Source of the DNA: an uncultured Verrucomicrobiota bacterium
GTDB lineage: Bacteria; Verrucomicrobiota; Verrucomicrobiia; Limisphaerales; SXTU01
DNA: 16,858 bases
Reading direction: 5' to 3'
NCBI GenBank assembly: GCA_903863315.1
Contig: CAIPBN010000329.1
Location: forward strand, 1-16,858
Position numbers and translations under genes: made by a program. Of the stretch, positions 1 through 9,537 are shown in pieces (the stretch's first letter is position 1; every line of letters starts with the position of its first letter). The notes under the pieces are model-generated. The model searched no databases. It was not told where the DNA came from and was given only the letters and a program-made list of their open reading frames with translations.

Positions 1-2
1 AC

Positions 3-917
3 GTGGACTGCAACACCCCGGCCCCGGACGTGACGCTGGCCGAGGCCGTTGCCGACACGCTCACCCCGGAGACGCGCCGACGGCTGAAGATTTACCGCAT
101 CAGCGGGGAGCAGATGCGGGCGGCGATTGGCGAGACGCCGCTGCCCTTTTCAGATGAGCTGTCCCGCAATGTCGGCATCCGCCGGAGCAATCCACGCAAC
201 GCCTGGCTGCTCTCCACGAACTGCGACGTGCTCGTGCATCCGCTGGGCTCCCAATCCTTCGCGGAGCTGCTGCGCGCGCTGCCGCCCCGCTTTTACCTGT
301 GTCCGCGCATTGGTATTCCTCCCGCCCAGTGGCAGCGACTGGACCGCGCCAATGTCCCTCAATGGCAGGCCTTTTGTGACGCGGTGATCCGCGCCGGCGT
401 GCGGCAGCCGCCTGAGAAGCCGCAGGCCTGGCTGCGCTTTGCCTCGGTGGGCGATTTCCAACTCGCGCCCCGCGAGCAATGGCTGCAAATCGGTGGTTGT
501 GAGGAGGGCATGAAGCTGTGGGGCCACAGCGATGCGAACAACGCCCGCCGGTTGAACTGGCTGAACGGCGGCGGGCGCACGCCGGATTTGGGCGACCAAT
601 TGTGCGTGGCGCATCTGGACCACAGCTTTGGCGTGGGCAACGCCCATCAAGGCACACTGCCCAACAACGATTGGAACAGTTGGGTGGAAAACGTGACCGG
701 GCCGCAATCCCGCAACCCGCCCGACTGGGGGTTGCGCGATGTGGCGCTGCCGTTGATCACGCTCCCTGTCGGCGAGGTGGACCCGGAGGCGGTTCTGAAG
801 GCCCACCGACGTCAGCGCACACTGCTGGCTGGCTGGGGCCTGCGCCTGCGCGCCAAGTTGTGGCAGACGGCCAGCCGGCTGGCCAACTGGGTGGACCGCC
901 GGTCAGGTGCAGGCTAG
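3..917 (+). CDS. Putative GT-A-fold glycosyltransferase, 5' end cut by window edge
   Basis: The frame is open to the left edge, so the GTG at position 3 is only the first in-frame codon seen and the true start lies outside; 304 residues are visible. Visible residues 56-80 read like the GT-A segment in which an Asn-Val-Gly motif leads to a hydrophobic strand ending in an acidic metal/nucleotide site. Here that site is TNCDV (72-76) instead of the usual TDxD. Residues 173-182 (WGHSDANNAR) resemble the [G]WGxEDxDxxxR segment of GT2/GT7-type enzymes, and HLDH (204-207) could give a metal ligand. The likely role is transfer of a sugar from a nucleotide-sugar to a cell-surface glycan, in the cytoplasm or at the inner membrane. 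It is followed by a STELLO-like gene on the opposite strand, whose 3' end it overlaps by 15 bp. Donor and acceptor cannot be read from the sequence. The GT family assignment is by motif resemblance only. Confidence 0.6.
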   Translation: MDCNTPAPDVTLAEAVADTLTPETRRRLKIYRISGEQMRAAIGETPLPFSDELSRNVGIRRSNPRNAWLLSTNCDVLVHPLGSQSFAELLRALPPRFYLCPRIGIPPAQWQRLDRANVPQWQAFCDAVIRAGVRQPPEKPQAWLRFASVGDFQLAPREQWLQIGGCEEGMKLWGHSDANNARRLNWLNGGGRTPDLGDQLCVAHLDHSFGVGNAHQGTLPNNDWNSWVENVTGPQSRNPPDWGLRDVALPLITLPVGEVDPEAVLKAHRRQRTLLAGWGLRLRAKLWQTASRLANWVDRRSGAG

Positions 918-1916
918 CGCCAAGTCACGCTGCCACGCTGCCACCAGCTTTAGCTCGGCTTCCGGCAGGAGGCCAGCCCGCACCAAGGCCGTGTAACAAG
1001 CAGTGAGATTGGCGGCCACTGTCGTCTGGGTCCGGCCCGAGGTGAGAACGAGTCCGGCCAGCAAGTGGCGGATGCGCTCATTGTGCAGGTAGCCGGGAAT
1101 CTCCTGTTCAAAGTCGCGGAGCAGATCGTGCTCGTTGCGGTCCTGCCGCATGCTCGGTCCGGCGAAACTCAGACATGAATCCATCTCCCACAAGCACCGC
1201 TGCGCAACGAACGAACGCCAGATGTCCGTCATGCGGAACGAGCAGTGCGAAGGCAGATACAGGAGCGGCCAGGCGGCGGGGAAAAAGGTCGTGTTCTGGC
1301 TGTTGAAGGGACACCAGCAACCGCGCGCCAGCACCACGGGCGGTGCCGTCGGGTCAAAACGCACCGGCAGCTCAGCCGTCAGGCGGTAAAGCGCGTCCAC
1401 ATCCGGGTTGTCATCCGCCAGTCCCTGCTGGATCAAACATTCTGTGGTCACCAGTCCGGTGGTGGTCGGCGGTTCCGCGAACGAGGTAGTAAGATGGGTG
1501 AGCGGAAATCCGCGCGGCCAGATCCGCGCCGACGAAAAGTCCCGATACACATTCCACCAGCCGGACCGCTGCACCGGCCGGGCCCGCACCTGCGCCTGAC
1601 GGGGCTCCCAAAACCCGGTCGTGGGCGCGTTGTCATCGTCGGTCTCGACGATCGTCTGCGCACCCTGCTGGATCGCCAGGAGATAGCCGAGGTTCTTGCG
1701 GGTGTAATGCCGCTCCGGCAACTGGCGGCCCAGTTCGAAGGGCAGGGCGATCTGCTGGTCTATCGTGCAGAAGCGGGCGGCTGGCAGGTCGTAGGCCGGT
1801 GGACCCTTGCGGTCCCCCATCACCCACAGGCGGCCGCCACGGGCCGCCAGCCCGTCGCTGAGCACCTGCATGGCCGGGGTGGGTGGGAAGATGGTGGTGA
1901 TGACGACATCAAGCAT
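903..1916 (-). CDS. STELLO/DUF288-family glycosyltransferase-like protein
   Basis: 337 residues, ATG at 1914-1916, TGA at 903-905. The N-terminus (VVITTIFPPTPAM, 4-16) is followed by VMGDRK (32-37), YTRKNLGYLLAIQQGA (71-86) and ETDDDN (91-96). This is the order and spacing I recall for DUF288, now called STELLO glycosyltransferases, where a TTI-phi-P start, a GD-K motif, a Y-RKN-GY-AI--GA helix and a T/DDDN acidic cluster define the domain. Later segments GLADDNPDVDALYRLT (165-180) and FRMTDIWRSFVAQR (227-240) also fit. The plant proteins are Golgi membrane proteins that support cellulose synthase assembly. This one has no transmembrane anchor and sits among polysaccharide genes, so I infer a cytoplasmic enzyme acting on a surface glycan. 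The gene diverges from the GT4 gene at 2025 across a 108-bp gap and converges on the partial glycosyltransferase gene. Family call fairly secure; substrate unknown. Confidence 0.8.
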   Translation of the reverse strand: MLDVVITTIFPPTPAMQVLSDGLAARGGRLWVMGDRKGPPAYDLPAARFCTIDQQIALPFELGRQLPERHYTRKNLGYLLAIQQGAQTIVETDDDNAPTTGFWEPRQAQVRARPVQRSGWWNVYRDFSSARIWPRGFPLTHLTTSFAEPPTTTGLVTTECLIQQGLADDNPDVDALYRLTAELPVRFDPTAPPVVLARGCWCPFNSQNTTFFPAAWPLLYLPSHCSFRMTDIWRSFVAQRCLWEMDSCLSFAGPSMRQDRNEHDLLRDFEQEIPGYLHNERIRHLLAGLVLTSGRTQTTVAANLTACYTALVRAGLLPEAELKLVAAWQRDLALACT

Positions 1917-2024
1917 GTCCGCGCAGCACTGCCGAACCGCGCCTCACCCGTCAAGCGTGAATCCCGAGCAGAGCATGGCCGCGCCACGTTTGCCAAGCAG
2001 CCCGGGTTCTCCCTACTCTGCGGG

Positions 2025-3143
2025 ATGCGGCTGTTGATCGTGCATCCCGAAGCGCGCTTTTTCGCCGGCGCGGAGAAGATGCTCGGGCATTTTCTGACCG
2101 GCCTGCTGGCGGCCGATCATCAGGTGACGGTCGCGGTTGCTCCCGGGAGCCGCACCGCCGGGGTGGTGCCGGCAGGCTGTGCCGTGGTGCCGGTGCCGGA
2201 GAATGGCCGGTTCTCACTGATCACTCTGGGCCGCACCTTGGCCATCCTGCGCCGGGCGCATGCGCAGACTCCCTTCGCCGTGGTCCATGGCTGGAGCGCG
2301 CGGGACTGGGAGCTGGCGGGACTGGCGGGCCGGCTGCTGGGCCGGCCTGCGCTGGGCACGCTGCACGATCATCCGCTCGCGAGCTTCATCACCGGCTCCC
2401 GCCGGCGGCTGATGCGGCTGGCCGCCCGCCGGGGGCTGCAACGAGTGGTCTGCGTGTCTGAAGCAGTTCGGCTGGCGTGCGCCGACGCAGGTTATCCGGC
2501 GGAGCGGCTGGCAGTCGTGCGCAATGGCCTGCCTCCGGCGGCGCCTCTCCAGCGTTCCTGGCGCACGGCGGGCCGTCTCCGGCTGGGTTTTCTCGGAGCG
2601 TTCTCGGAGCGCAAGGGCCTGCGGGGACTTTTTGCCGCCCTCGCGATGTTTGCGGCGCGCACGAATCAACCTTGGGAGCTGCACCTCGCGGGAGAAGCGC
2701 AGGATGCGGGAGGGCGCAAAATGCTGGCGGATCTGCACGCTCAGCACGCCGCCGAATCGTGGTGGCCACAGGTCCACTGGCACGGGTGGATGGACACGCC
2801 AGCGCGCCTGCTTGGCATGGTGGATGTATTGGTGGTTCCGTCGTCTGAGTTTGATCCCTTCCCCACCGTGCTGCTGGAGGCCGGTCAGGCCGGCGTGCCG
2901 GTGCTGGCCGCCCGGGTGGGTGGCGTGGCGGAAATCATCGTGCCGGAGGAAACTGGCTGGCTGTTCGAGCCCGGCGACTGGTCGGGTGCCGCCGCGAAAC
3001 TGGAGTGGCTGGCCGGCCAGTCCGCGCCCGAGTTTGCCCGGTGCGGGAAACTCGCCTTCCAGCGGCAGGCGACGGATTTCACGCTGGTAAAAATGTCCGC
3101 GCAATATGGCGAAATCTTTTCTAGGCTGACCACCAATGGATAG
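2025..3143 (+). CDS. Glycosyltransferase family 4 (GT-B fold)
   Basis: 372 residues. The frame stays open upstream to 1245, but that part is antisense to the STELLO-like gene. I chose the ATG at 2025, where a canonical GT4 beginning (RLLIVHPEARFFAGAEKML, 2-20) starts. The N-terminal Rossmann domain includes VVHGWSARDWE (86-96) and HDHP (114-117). The C-terminal donor-binding domain starts near 186 with LGFLGAFSERKGL (187-199), whose Arg-Lys normally contacts the nucleotide-sugar phosphates. The E-x7-E motif that binds the donor sugar appears as D277-x7-E285 within EFDPFPTVLLEAG, so the first acid is Asp, although Glu275 is close by. GVPVLAARVGGVAEI (290-304) completes the site. The protein should add a sugar to a lipid-linked intermediate at the inner face of the membrane. 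It is first in a tight operon, and its stop overlaps the start of the next gene by 8 bp, which suggests translational coupling. Confidence 0.9.
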   Translation: MRLLIVHPEARFFAGAEKMLGHFLTGLLAADHQVTVAVAPGSRTAGVVPAGCAVVPVPENGRFSLITLGRTLAILRRAHAQTPFAVVHGWSARDWELAGLAGRLLGRPALGTLHDHPLASFITGSRRRLMRLAARRGLQRVVCVSEAVRLACADAGYPAERLAVVRNGLPPAAPLQRSWRTAGRLRLGFLGAFSERKGLRGLFAALAMFAARTNQPWELHLAGEAQDAGGRKMLADLHAQHAAESWWPQVHWHGWMDTPARLLGMVDVLVVPSSEFDPFPTVLLEAGQAGVPVLAARVGGVAEIIVPEETGWLFEPGDWSGAAAKLEWLAGQSAPEFARCGKLAFQRQATDFTLVKMSAQYGEIFSRLTTNG

Positions 3144-4635
3144 AGACAGCAAGCTGCCTCAGGCGGTTCTCATGAGCGTCGTGGTCGTCCCGCTGGCGCT
3201 TATGGTGGGCTATTTGCTGACCAACCCATTTTCCAAGCTGACAATTCTGGGAGTGGGCCTTCTGGTTGGGCTGATCCTTTTGCCGTTGGTGTTGCGCTGG
3301 CATCACGCAGCCCTGGTATGCCTGTGGAACGCCGCCGCCGTCGTCTTTTTCCTTCCGGGCCAGCCGCCCTTATGGGCCGCGCTGGCGGGGGTGAGTCTGG
3401 GCGTGGCGATCGTCACCCGCACCTTGCGCGCGAGGTCCACCGTTGTGTGGGTGCCCTCCCTGGCTTACCCCTTGCTGCTGCTGGCCTTGATCGTGGTGAC
3501 CACCATTGCCATTCGCGGCATCGGTGGGCGCGCCTTCGGCAGCGAGATGTGGGGGGCGAAGCGGTATATGGGAGTGCTGGGAGCTATCGTGGGCTACTTC
3601 GCCCTCACGGGAACCTCAATCCCTCGGGAACGCGCGGAAATGTATTCGGGCCTGTTCTTCCTGTCGGCGGTCACTTCGATCATGAGCGACCTAGCCTTTG
3701 CCTTGGGGCCAAGTTTTTATTTCCTGTTCATGTTTTTCCCCACGGATGTGGCATCGGCACAGTTTACCACGCAGGACACGCTGCGCCGGCTCGCGGGAGT
3801 CACGTGGATGGCCCAGGCCACCTACTGGTTCATGCTGCTGCGCTATGGCATCCGCGGGTTGGTGGACTTGCGGCACCCCTGGCGGCTGGCCGTCTTTGTG
3901 GCGATGATGTTGCTCAGCCTCCTGGGCGGGTTCCGGTCGAGCCTGATTCTGCTGGGGCTTTTGTTTCTGGTGCAGTTCTGGTTCGAGGGGCTGCTGCGCA
4001 CCAAGCTGTTCCCGATCGTCGTGCTGGGAGGGCTGTTGATCGGATCGGTGATTGTGGGCTACGCCGAACGGCTGCCGCTTTCCGTGCAACGCACGCTGAG
4101 CTTCCTGCCCATCCAGGTGCATCCCTCGGCCCGGCAAGATGCGCAGGGCTCGTTGGACTGGCGGCTCCAGATGTGGCGCGTGGTGCTGGGCGATGTGCCC
4201 CAGTATCTCTGGCTGGGGAAAGGCTACACCTTCAGCGGCACGGATTTCATGCTGATGCAGGAATCCATCCGACGCGGCATGTTTGACTCGTATGAGGACA
4301 CCTTGGTCAGCGGCAACTATCACAACGGCCTGCTCACCCTGATCATCCCCTTCGGATTGCCCGGCACGGTGGCCTTTGCCGCCTTCGTGTTTGCCGGTTG
4401 GCGCGTGCTCCGCAGCAACTATCTTTACGGGCCGAAGGAGTTGAAGCGGATAAACACCTTTCTCATCGCCTATTTCACGACCCGCCTGGTGTTCTACCTG
4501 GGGCTATACGGCCAGTTTGACTTGGATTTGATGGTGTTCACGGGGGTGGTGGGGCTGAGTGTTTCACTCAACGGCGGCGTGTGCCGTCCGCCCGGACCCG
4601 GCCAGCAGCCGGCGCTGGCACCAGCCCACGCTTGA
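3136..4635 (+). CDS. O-antigen polymerase/ligase-like (Wzy/WaaL) polytopic membrane protein
   Basis: 499 residues, ATG at 3136-3138 inside the end of the preceding GT4 gene. About ten to twelve hydrophobic segments are visible, for example near 11-29, 36-54, 58-73, 80-94, 105-126, 145-158, 172-190, 251-264, 268-284, 292-309, 400-422 and 442-458. GGFRSSL (264-270) resembles the (S/G)GSRS motif ahead of the main periplasmic loop in O-antigen ligases and polymerases. The loop contains SLDWRLQMWRVVL (339-351), GKGY (361-364) and a conserved-looking H396-N397 followed by GLLTLIIPFGLPG, which matches the Wzy_C/WaaL layout. It should polymerise lipid-linked repeat units or ligate glycan on the periplasmic side of the inner membrane, using products of the flanking glycosyltransferases. 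Sequence alone does not separate polymerase from ligase. The C-terminal tail is Pro/Ala-rich and ends 4 bp before the next GT4 gene. Confidence 0.82.
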   Translation: MDRDSKLPQAVLMSVVVVPLALMVGYLLTNPFSKLTILGVGLLVGLILLPLVLRWHHAALVCLWNAAAVVFFLPGQPPLWAALAGVSLGVAIVTRTLRARSTVVWVPSLAYPLLLLALIVVTTIAIRGIGGRAFGSEMWGAKRYMGVLGAIVGYFALTGTSIPRERAEMYSGLFFLSAVTSIMSDLAFALGPSFYFLFMFFPTDVASAQFTTQDTLRRLAGVTWMAQATYWFMLLRYGIRGLVDLRHPWRLAVFVAMMLLSLLGGFRSSLILLGLLFLVQFWFEGLLRTKLFPIVVLGGLLIGSVIVGYAERLPLSVQRTLSFLPIQVHPSARQDAQGSLDWRLQMWRVVLGDVPQYLWLGKGYTFSGTDFMLMQESIRRGMFDSYEDTLVSGNYHNGLLTLIIPFGLPGTVAFAAFVFAGWRVLRSNYLYGPKELKRINTFLIAYFTTRLVFYLGLYGQFDLDLMVFTGVVGLSVSLNGGVCRPPGPGQQPALAPAHA

Positions 4636-4639
4636 AGCC

Positions 4640-5719
4640 ATGCGAGTGGGAATCGACACCAACCCGCTGTATGTCACCCAGGCCGGCGTGGCGCGGTATG
4701 TGCGAGGGCTGTTGCAAGGACTGGCCTCGGTGCAGCCAGAGGATTGTGAATGGCAGCCGGTGGCCTGGGAGGTGGAGAATCTCGCCTACGCGCAGCCGCA
4801 GCGGGCGCTCAAGACGATGTTCCGGGAGTTGATCTGGGCCCGCTGGCTGGCCCCGCGGGCCTTGCGCCGGTTCGGGGCCGAGCTGTTGCACACCACTTCA
4901 GCTTCTGCGCCAAACAGGCCGCATGGAACTAAGCATCTGGTGACGCTTTACGACCTGGCCTTGCTGCGGCATCCCGAGCGCTTCCGGCGATGGCAGCGTT
5001 TTTCCGGGCAGCGCGGCCTGCACCAACTGCACGCGGCGGACCACGTGATCACCATCAGTCAATTCACGGCCGACGAGGCGATGCGCATGCTGGGACTGCC
5101 CGCCTCTCGCCTCACCCCGGTGCTGCTCGGGTGGGACGGTGTCGCGGAGAGCGTTCCCGGGCCAGCCACCCCAACCACACTCCCGGTGTCTGGCGAGTTT
5201 TACCTGTTTGTGGGCTCGTTGGAACCGGGCAAAAACCTCGCGCTCCTGCGGGAGGTGTGGAGCCTCGCCGCAGCGGCCGGTCAAAGCCTGCCACCCTTGC
5301 TTATCGCGGGAGCGCGCTGGTTCGGGGTGCCGGGGGAAGGTGCCCCGCCGCCTGGCTGGCACTATCTCGGGCATGTGTCCGACGCCGAGCTAGACCGGCT
5401 GTATCGACAAGCTCTGGCGCTGGTTTTCCCCAGCAAATACGAGGGCTTCGGCCTGCCAGTGCTCGAAGCCATGGGCCGCGGCTGTCCGGTGATATGCTCG
5501 CGGGTGGCGAGCTTGCCTGAAGTGGCTGGAGATGCCGCATGGTGGTGTGAATTGGATGCGGCGAGCTATCTGGCCGCGCTGCGTGAGTGCGCCCGGAATG
5601 CGTCGGCGCGCGCCGCCCACGTTCAAGCCGGGCCGGTGCAGGCGCGCAAATTTTCCTGGGCCAACTGTGCGTCGGAAACCTTGTCCGTGTATCGGAAGGT
5701 TCTCCGGCCGGGAACTTAG
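4640..5719 (+). CDS. Glycosyltransferase family 4 (GT-B fold)
   Basis: 359 residues from the ATG at 4640. The frame is open back to 4559, but that part overlaps the membrane protein gene, and the normal GT4 start VGIDTNPLYVTQAGVARYV begins at residue 3. The acceptor-side domain includes TLYDLALLRHPERF (102-115) and ITISQFTADE (137-146). The donor domain has FVGSLEPGKNL (190-200), the usual E-P-x-K-N phosphate-contact loop, and a clean E-x7-E motif at E268-x7-E276 in YEGFGLPVLEAMGRG, followed by CPVICSRVASLPEV (282-295). This closely resembles mannosyltransferase/WbaZ-type GT4 enzymes of O-antigen clusters, though the sugar cannot be assigned. It is third in the operon starting at 2025, 4 bp after the Wzy/WaaL-like gene. 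Its TAG stop (5717-5719) overlaps the TAA stop of the convergent DUF362 gene within a TTAG tetranucleotide. Confidence 0.92.
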   Translation: MRVGIDTNPLYVTQAGVARYVRGLLQGLASVQPEDCEWQPVAWEVENLAYAQPQRALKTMFRELIWARWLAPRALRRFGAELLHTTSASAPNRPHGTKHLVTLYDLALLRHPERFRRWQRFSGQRGLHQLHAADHVITISQFTADEAMRMLGLPASRLTPVLLGWDGVAESVPGPATPTTLPVSGEFYLFVGSLEPGKNLALLREVWSLAAAAGQSLPPLLIAGARWFGVPGEGAPPPGWHYLGHVSDAELDRLYRQALALVFPSKYEGFGLPVLEAMGRGCPVICSRVASLPEVAGDAAWWCELDAASYLAALRECARNASARAAHVQAGPVQARKFSWANCASETLSVYRKVLRPGT

Positions 5720-6744
5720 CTGCGCGGGCTCTTCACCTTCTCCGCCTCCGCGTCGTAGTCGTAGAAGGGCTTGCGGAACTTGTAGAGCAGCCAGTGCGCG
5801 AAGCCGGCCAGCGGCGAGCGGTAGCCCAGCCAGGCGAGGAAGGCGCTGTTGAAACACAGCAGGCCGGGATAGTCCGTCCACGCCCGGTGCAGGAAAAACT
5901 TCTCCTTCAAGAACGGTTCCAGCGGCTGGCTGAGCTGGATGGCGGTGTAGTCCGTCCACCAGCCGCGGCGGCGGAAGTATTGCAGGTGCGGCACGCGGGC
6001 TTCATCCACCTGCATCAGCCGGGTGCAGACCCGGTCGGAGGCGACGAGATCGTTCGCGACGATCAGCCAGTTCAACTCCACGGGCTGGCCCTGCATCGGC
6101 CCGGTGCCATTCAAGCCAAAGCGCCCGTCCACCACGGCATAGGGGCGCGGCAGGCGGTGGCAGACCTCGTAAATCGTCTCGGCAAAGTAAGGATGCAGTT
6201 TCAGCCGTTCGGCTGGCTCCTGAATGCAGCCCCACTGGTTTTTCAGCGAGAGCGACACCAGCGTGTTCATGTGGATCTTCGGCACTGGTAGCGAAATGAA
6301 GGCGTCCACCTCGTGCAGCAGCCGGCGCGGCAGGGGCACGGCCAGGGTCCGCCAGCTGGCGCGGACCGGGATCAACTCGGACTCGCTGAAGCTGATGTTC
6401 ACCACCTCGGCACCGGTGGCCCGGGCCAGCTCGGTGATGCCGGTCTTGGCGAACACCTCGTCCATCGAGAAGCGGTTGTAGCCGCCGCTGTCCGCCTCAC
6501 CGATGATGACGTGAAAGCCGCGCTCCCGCAGGACCTCGACCACGGCCTTGAGGCACTCGAATGACGTCATCACGCCGGGGCGATACACCGGGAAGGTGAG
6601 ATTTGGTTTCAGGAAGACCCGTCCGCTGGCCGGCACATCGCGGAAGAACCCTGCCGCCTCCAGACCCGCCGCGACTGGCGCGCGGTAGTCGCCGGCCAGC
6701 CGGTGCAGGGATACGATGGGGCGGGCGGGCCGCGCGGCATTCAT
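5716..6744 (-). CDS. DUF362 family protein
   Basis: 342 residues from the ATG at 6742-6744. A longer frame to 6891 would run into the divergent GT4 gene and adds an unlikely Arg/Cys-rich leader. DUF362 hallmarks are visible: VFLKPNLT (43-50), GEADSGGYNRFS (82-93), a long PVPKIHMNTLVSLSLKNQWG stretch (153-172), DGRFGLNGTGPMQG (206-219) and VASDRV (234-239). Family members often carry a 4Fe-4S ferredoxin domain at the C-terminus. This one has no CxxCxxC cluster and ends in an aromatic, basic tail, so it is a stand-alone DUF362 domain. The biochemical role of the family is not established; the domain is thought to bind a small molecule or take part in redox chemistry. Its place between polysaccharide genes suggests glycan or lipid-carrier metabolism, but that is inference. 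It diverges from the GT4 gene at 6866 across 121 bp and converges on the one ending at 5719. Confidence 0.85.
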   Translation of the reverse strand: MNAARPARPIVSLHRLAGDYRAPVAAGLEAAGFFRDVPASGRVFLKPNLTFPVYRPGVMTSFECLKAVVEVLRERGFHVIIGEADSGGYNRFSMDEVFAKTGITELARATGAEVVNISFSESELIPVRASWRTLAVPLPRRLLHEVDAFISLPVPKIHMNTLVSLSLKNQWGCIQEPAERLKLHPYFAETIYEVCHRLPRPYAVVDGRFGLNGTGPMQGQPVELNWLIVANDLVASDRVCTRLMQVDEARVPHLQYFRRRGWWTDYTAIQLSQPLEPFLKEKFFLHRAWTDYPGLLCFNSAFLAWLGYRSPLAGFAHWLLYKFRKPFYDYDAEAEKVKSPRS

Positions 6745-6819
6745 GGCGCGCCGACAGTCCCGGCCCGATGGGACACAGGCAAGTCGGATTTCACCTGAAC
6801 CCGTCGGGCGGAAGTTTCG

Positions 6820-6848
6820 TTGGCACACCTCCGGCCCCGTGGTTACAT
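6820..6848 (+). promoter_or_regulatory. Candidate sigma70-type promoter for the GT4 gene at 6866
   Basis: TTGGCA (6820-6825) is one base off the -35 consensus and lies 17 bp before TTACAT (6843-6848), a weak -10 with three consensus positions. Initiation near 6855 would leave a leader of about 11 nt. It is the best-spaced pair I see in the 121-bp divergent gap. In GC-rich DNA such a match has moderate value only. Confidence 0.3.
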
Positions 6849-6865
6849 CGTTACGCCCGCACGCG

Positions 6866-7973
6866 ATGAACGACCGTCCGCTCACCCTCACCTGCTCGCT
6901 CGCCGATCAAGTCCTGTCCCGGGCCAAGTCCATCGGGATCTTCAACTTGTCGATGGGCATGGTCGCTGAGCTGGCTCGCCGGCCCGAGATCGCCAAGCTT
7001 ACCCTGCTGGCCAACCACACGCACGCCGGACAACTGCCGGAAGGCGTGGAAGTGCGCTGGGACGACACGCCGGCGCGCGGCCGGCTTGGGCGGCTGTGGT
7101 GGGACCAGTGGCGGGTGTATTCCGCCGCCGCCACGACTGGGAACGACTGGTTGTTTCTGCCAAAGGGTTTCGCTTCTTTTACGCGCCGTTGTCCGGTCCG
7201 TCTCACCGCCTGTGTGGCGGACACGATTCATGACTTTTACCGGGAGCACTACCCGCAGGCGGTCAGCGGATTCGAGCAGCAGTATTTTGTGCGGAGCTTC
7301 TGGGGGACGGTAAAAAACGCGCGCGTCATTTTCACCATCAGCGACTTCACCACGGGCGAAATCCTCCGGCTGGCCAAGGCGCGCGGTCTCACGCCGCCTC
7401 CGGTCCACACCATCGGCATCGGCTTCACACGGCCCACCGCACCGCCGACCCCGCGCGAGAACCGCATCGTGCTCATCGCCGCCCATTGTCCGCGCAAGCG
7501 CACGGATCTTGCGCTGGACTGGACGGCCCGCTGGCAGCGCGACAGTGGTTTCACTGGCGAGGTGGACTGCGTGGGGCTGCTGCCACCCGGGCTGAGCTTC
7601 CCCACCCGTCCGGGCTGGCGCTGGCACGACCGTCTGCCGGAGCGGGAGCATCGCCAGCTCATCGCGCGTTCGAAGGCATTGGTATTTTTCACCGAATACG
7701 AGGGCTTTGGCATGCCCCCGGTGGAGGCCGCTTTGGCGGGCACTTGCCCGGTCTTCTCATCGATCCCGGCGACCCGCGAGGTGATGGGCGACTGCGGTTG
7801 CCCGTTCAACAACACCGATTACGAGTCGTTCCGCGCGGCCATGGATTCGGCACTGAAGTGTCCGCCGCAGCAAATCGCTGCTTGGGCGGACACGCTGCTG
7901 GCGCGGCACAACTGGACACGGGTGCTCGACCGGTTCGTGGCGGGCTTGCAGGCTGCGCAGGCGGGAACCCTGC

Positions 7974-7993
<20 letters not shown>
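6866..7993 (+). CDS. Glycosyltransferase family 4 (GT-B fold)
   Basis: 375 residues from the ATG at 6866. An in-frame ATG at 6716 exists but lies inside the divergent DUF362 gene and gives a non-homologous leader. The N-terminal domain includes SIGIFNLSMGMV (22-33), LPKGFASF (98-105), DTIHDFYREHYP (119-130) and FTISDFTTGEILRLA (156-170). The donor domain has IAAHCPRKRTDLAL (204-217), where Arg-Lys-Arg replaces the more common R-K-G/N loop, and an E-x7-E motif at E279-x7-E287 in YEGFGMPPVEA. GTCPVFSSIPATREVMG (292-308) completes the site. The layout resembles the glycosyltransferase ending at 5719, so duplication within the cluster is possible. It probably acts on the same surface glycan. It is divergent from DUF362, and its last 20 bp overlap the convergent DUF1501 gene. 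Confidence 0.9.
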
Positions 7994-9422
<1,429 letters not shown>

Positions 9423-9503
9423 GGCGTTAAAAAGACGGCCTCCGTATTCGCAGCCTTCACCGGGCGCGTCGAGCAGCAATGTCCATCGGCCTGAAAAGCG
9501 CAG

Positions 9504-9530
9504 CCTTCCGACCGGCGGACAACCGGAAGG
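9504..9530 (-). terminator. Candidate terminator after the beta-propeller gene
   Basis: On the minus strand a 7-bp perfect stem (CCTTCCG at 9504-9510, CGGAAGG at 9524-9530) encloses a 13-nt loop. CTGCG and four Ts follow. It begins 8 nt after the stop of the beta-propeller gene and lies in the 115-bp gap before the DUF1501 start. The U-tract is short, so termination may be partial. Confidence 0.4.
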
Positions 9531-9537
9531 GGGCGTC

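Noticed and set aside
1990..2012. Possible promoter TTGCCA plus 17 bp before the GT4 gene at 2025
   Set aside because: The -10 position (CTACTC) is too weak, and the start point would fall almost on the ATG.
1245..2024. 260-codon upstream extension of the GT4 gene
   Set aside because: It lies antisense to the STELLO-like gene and in the divergent gap. The canonical GT4 N-terminus begins exactly at the ATG at 2025.
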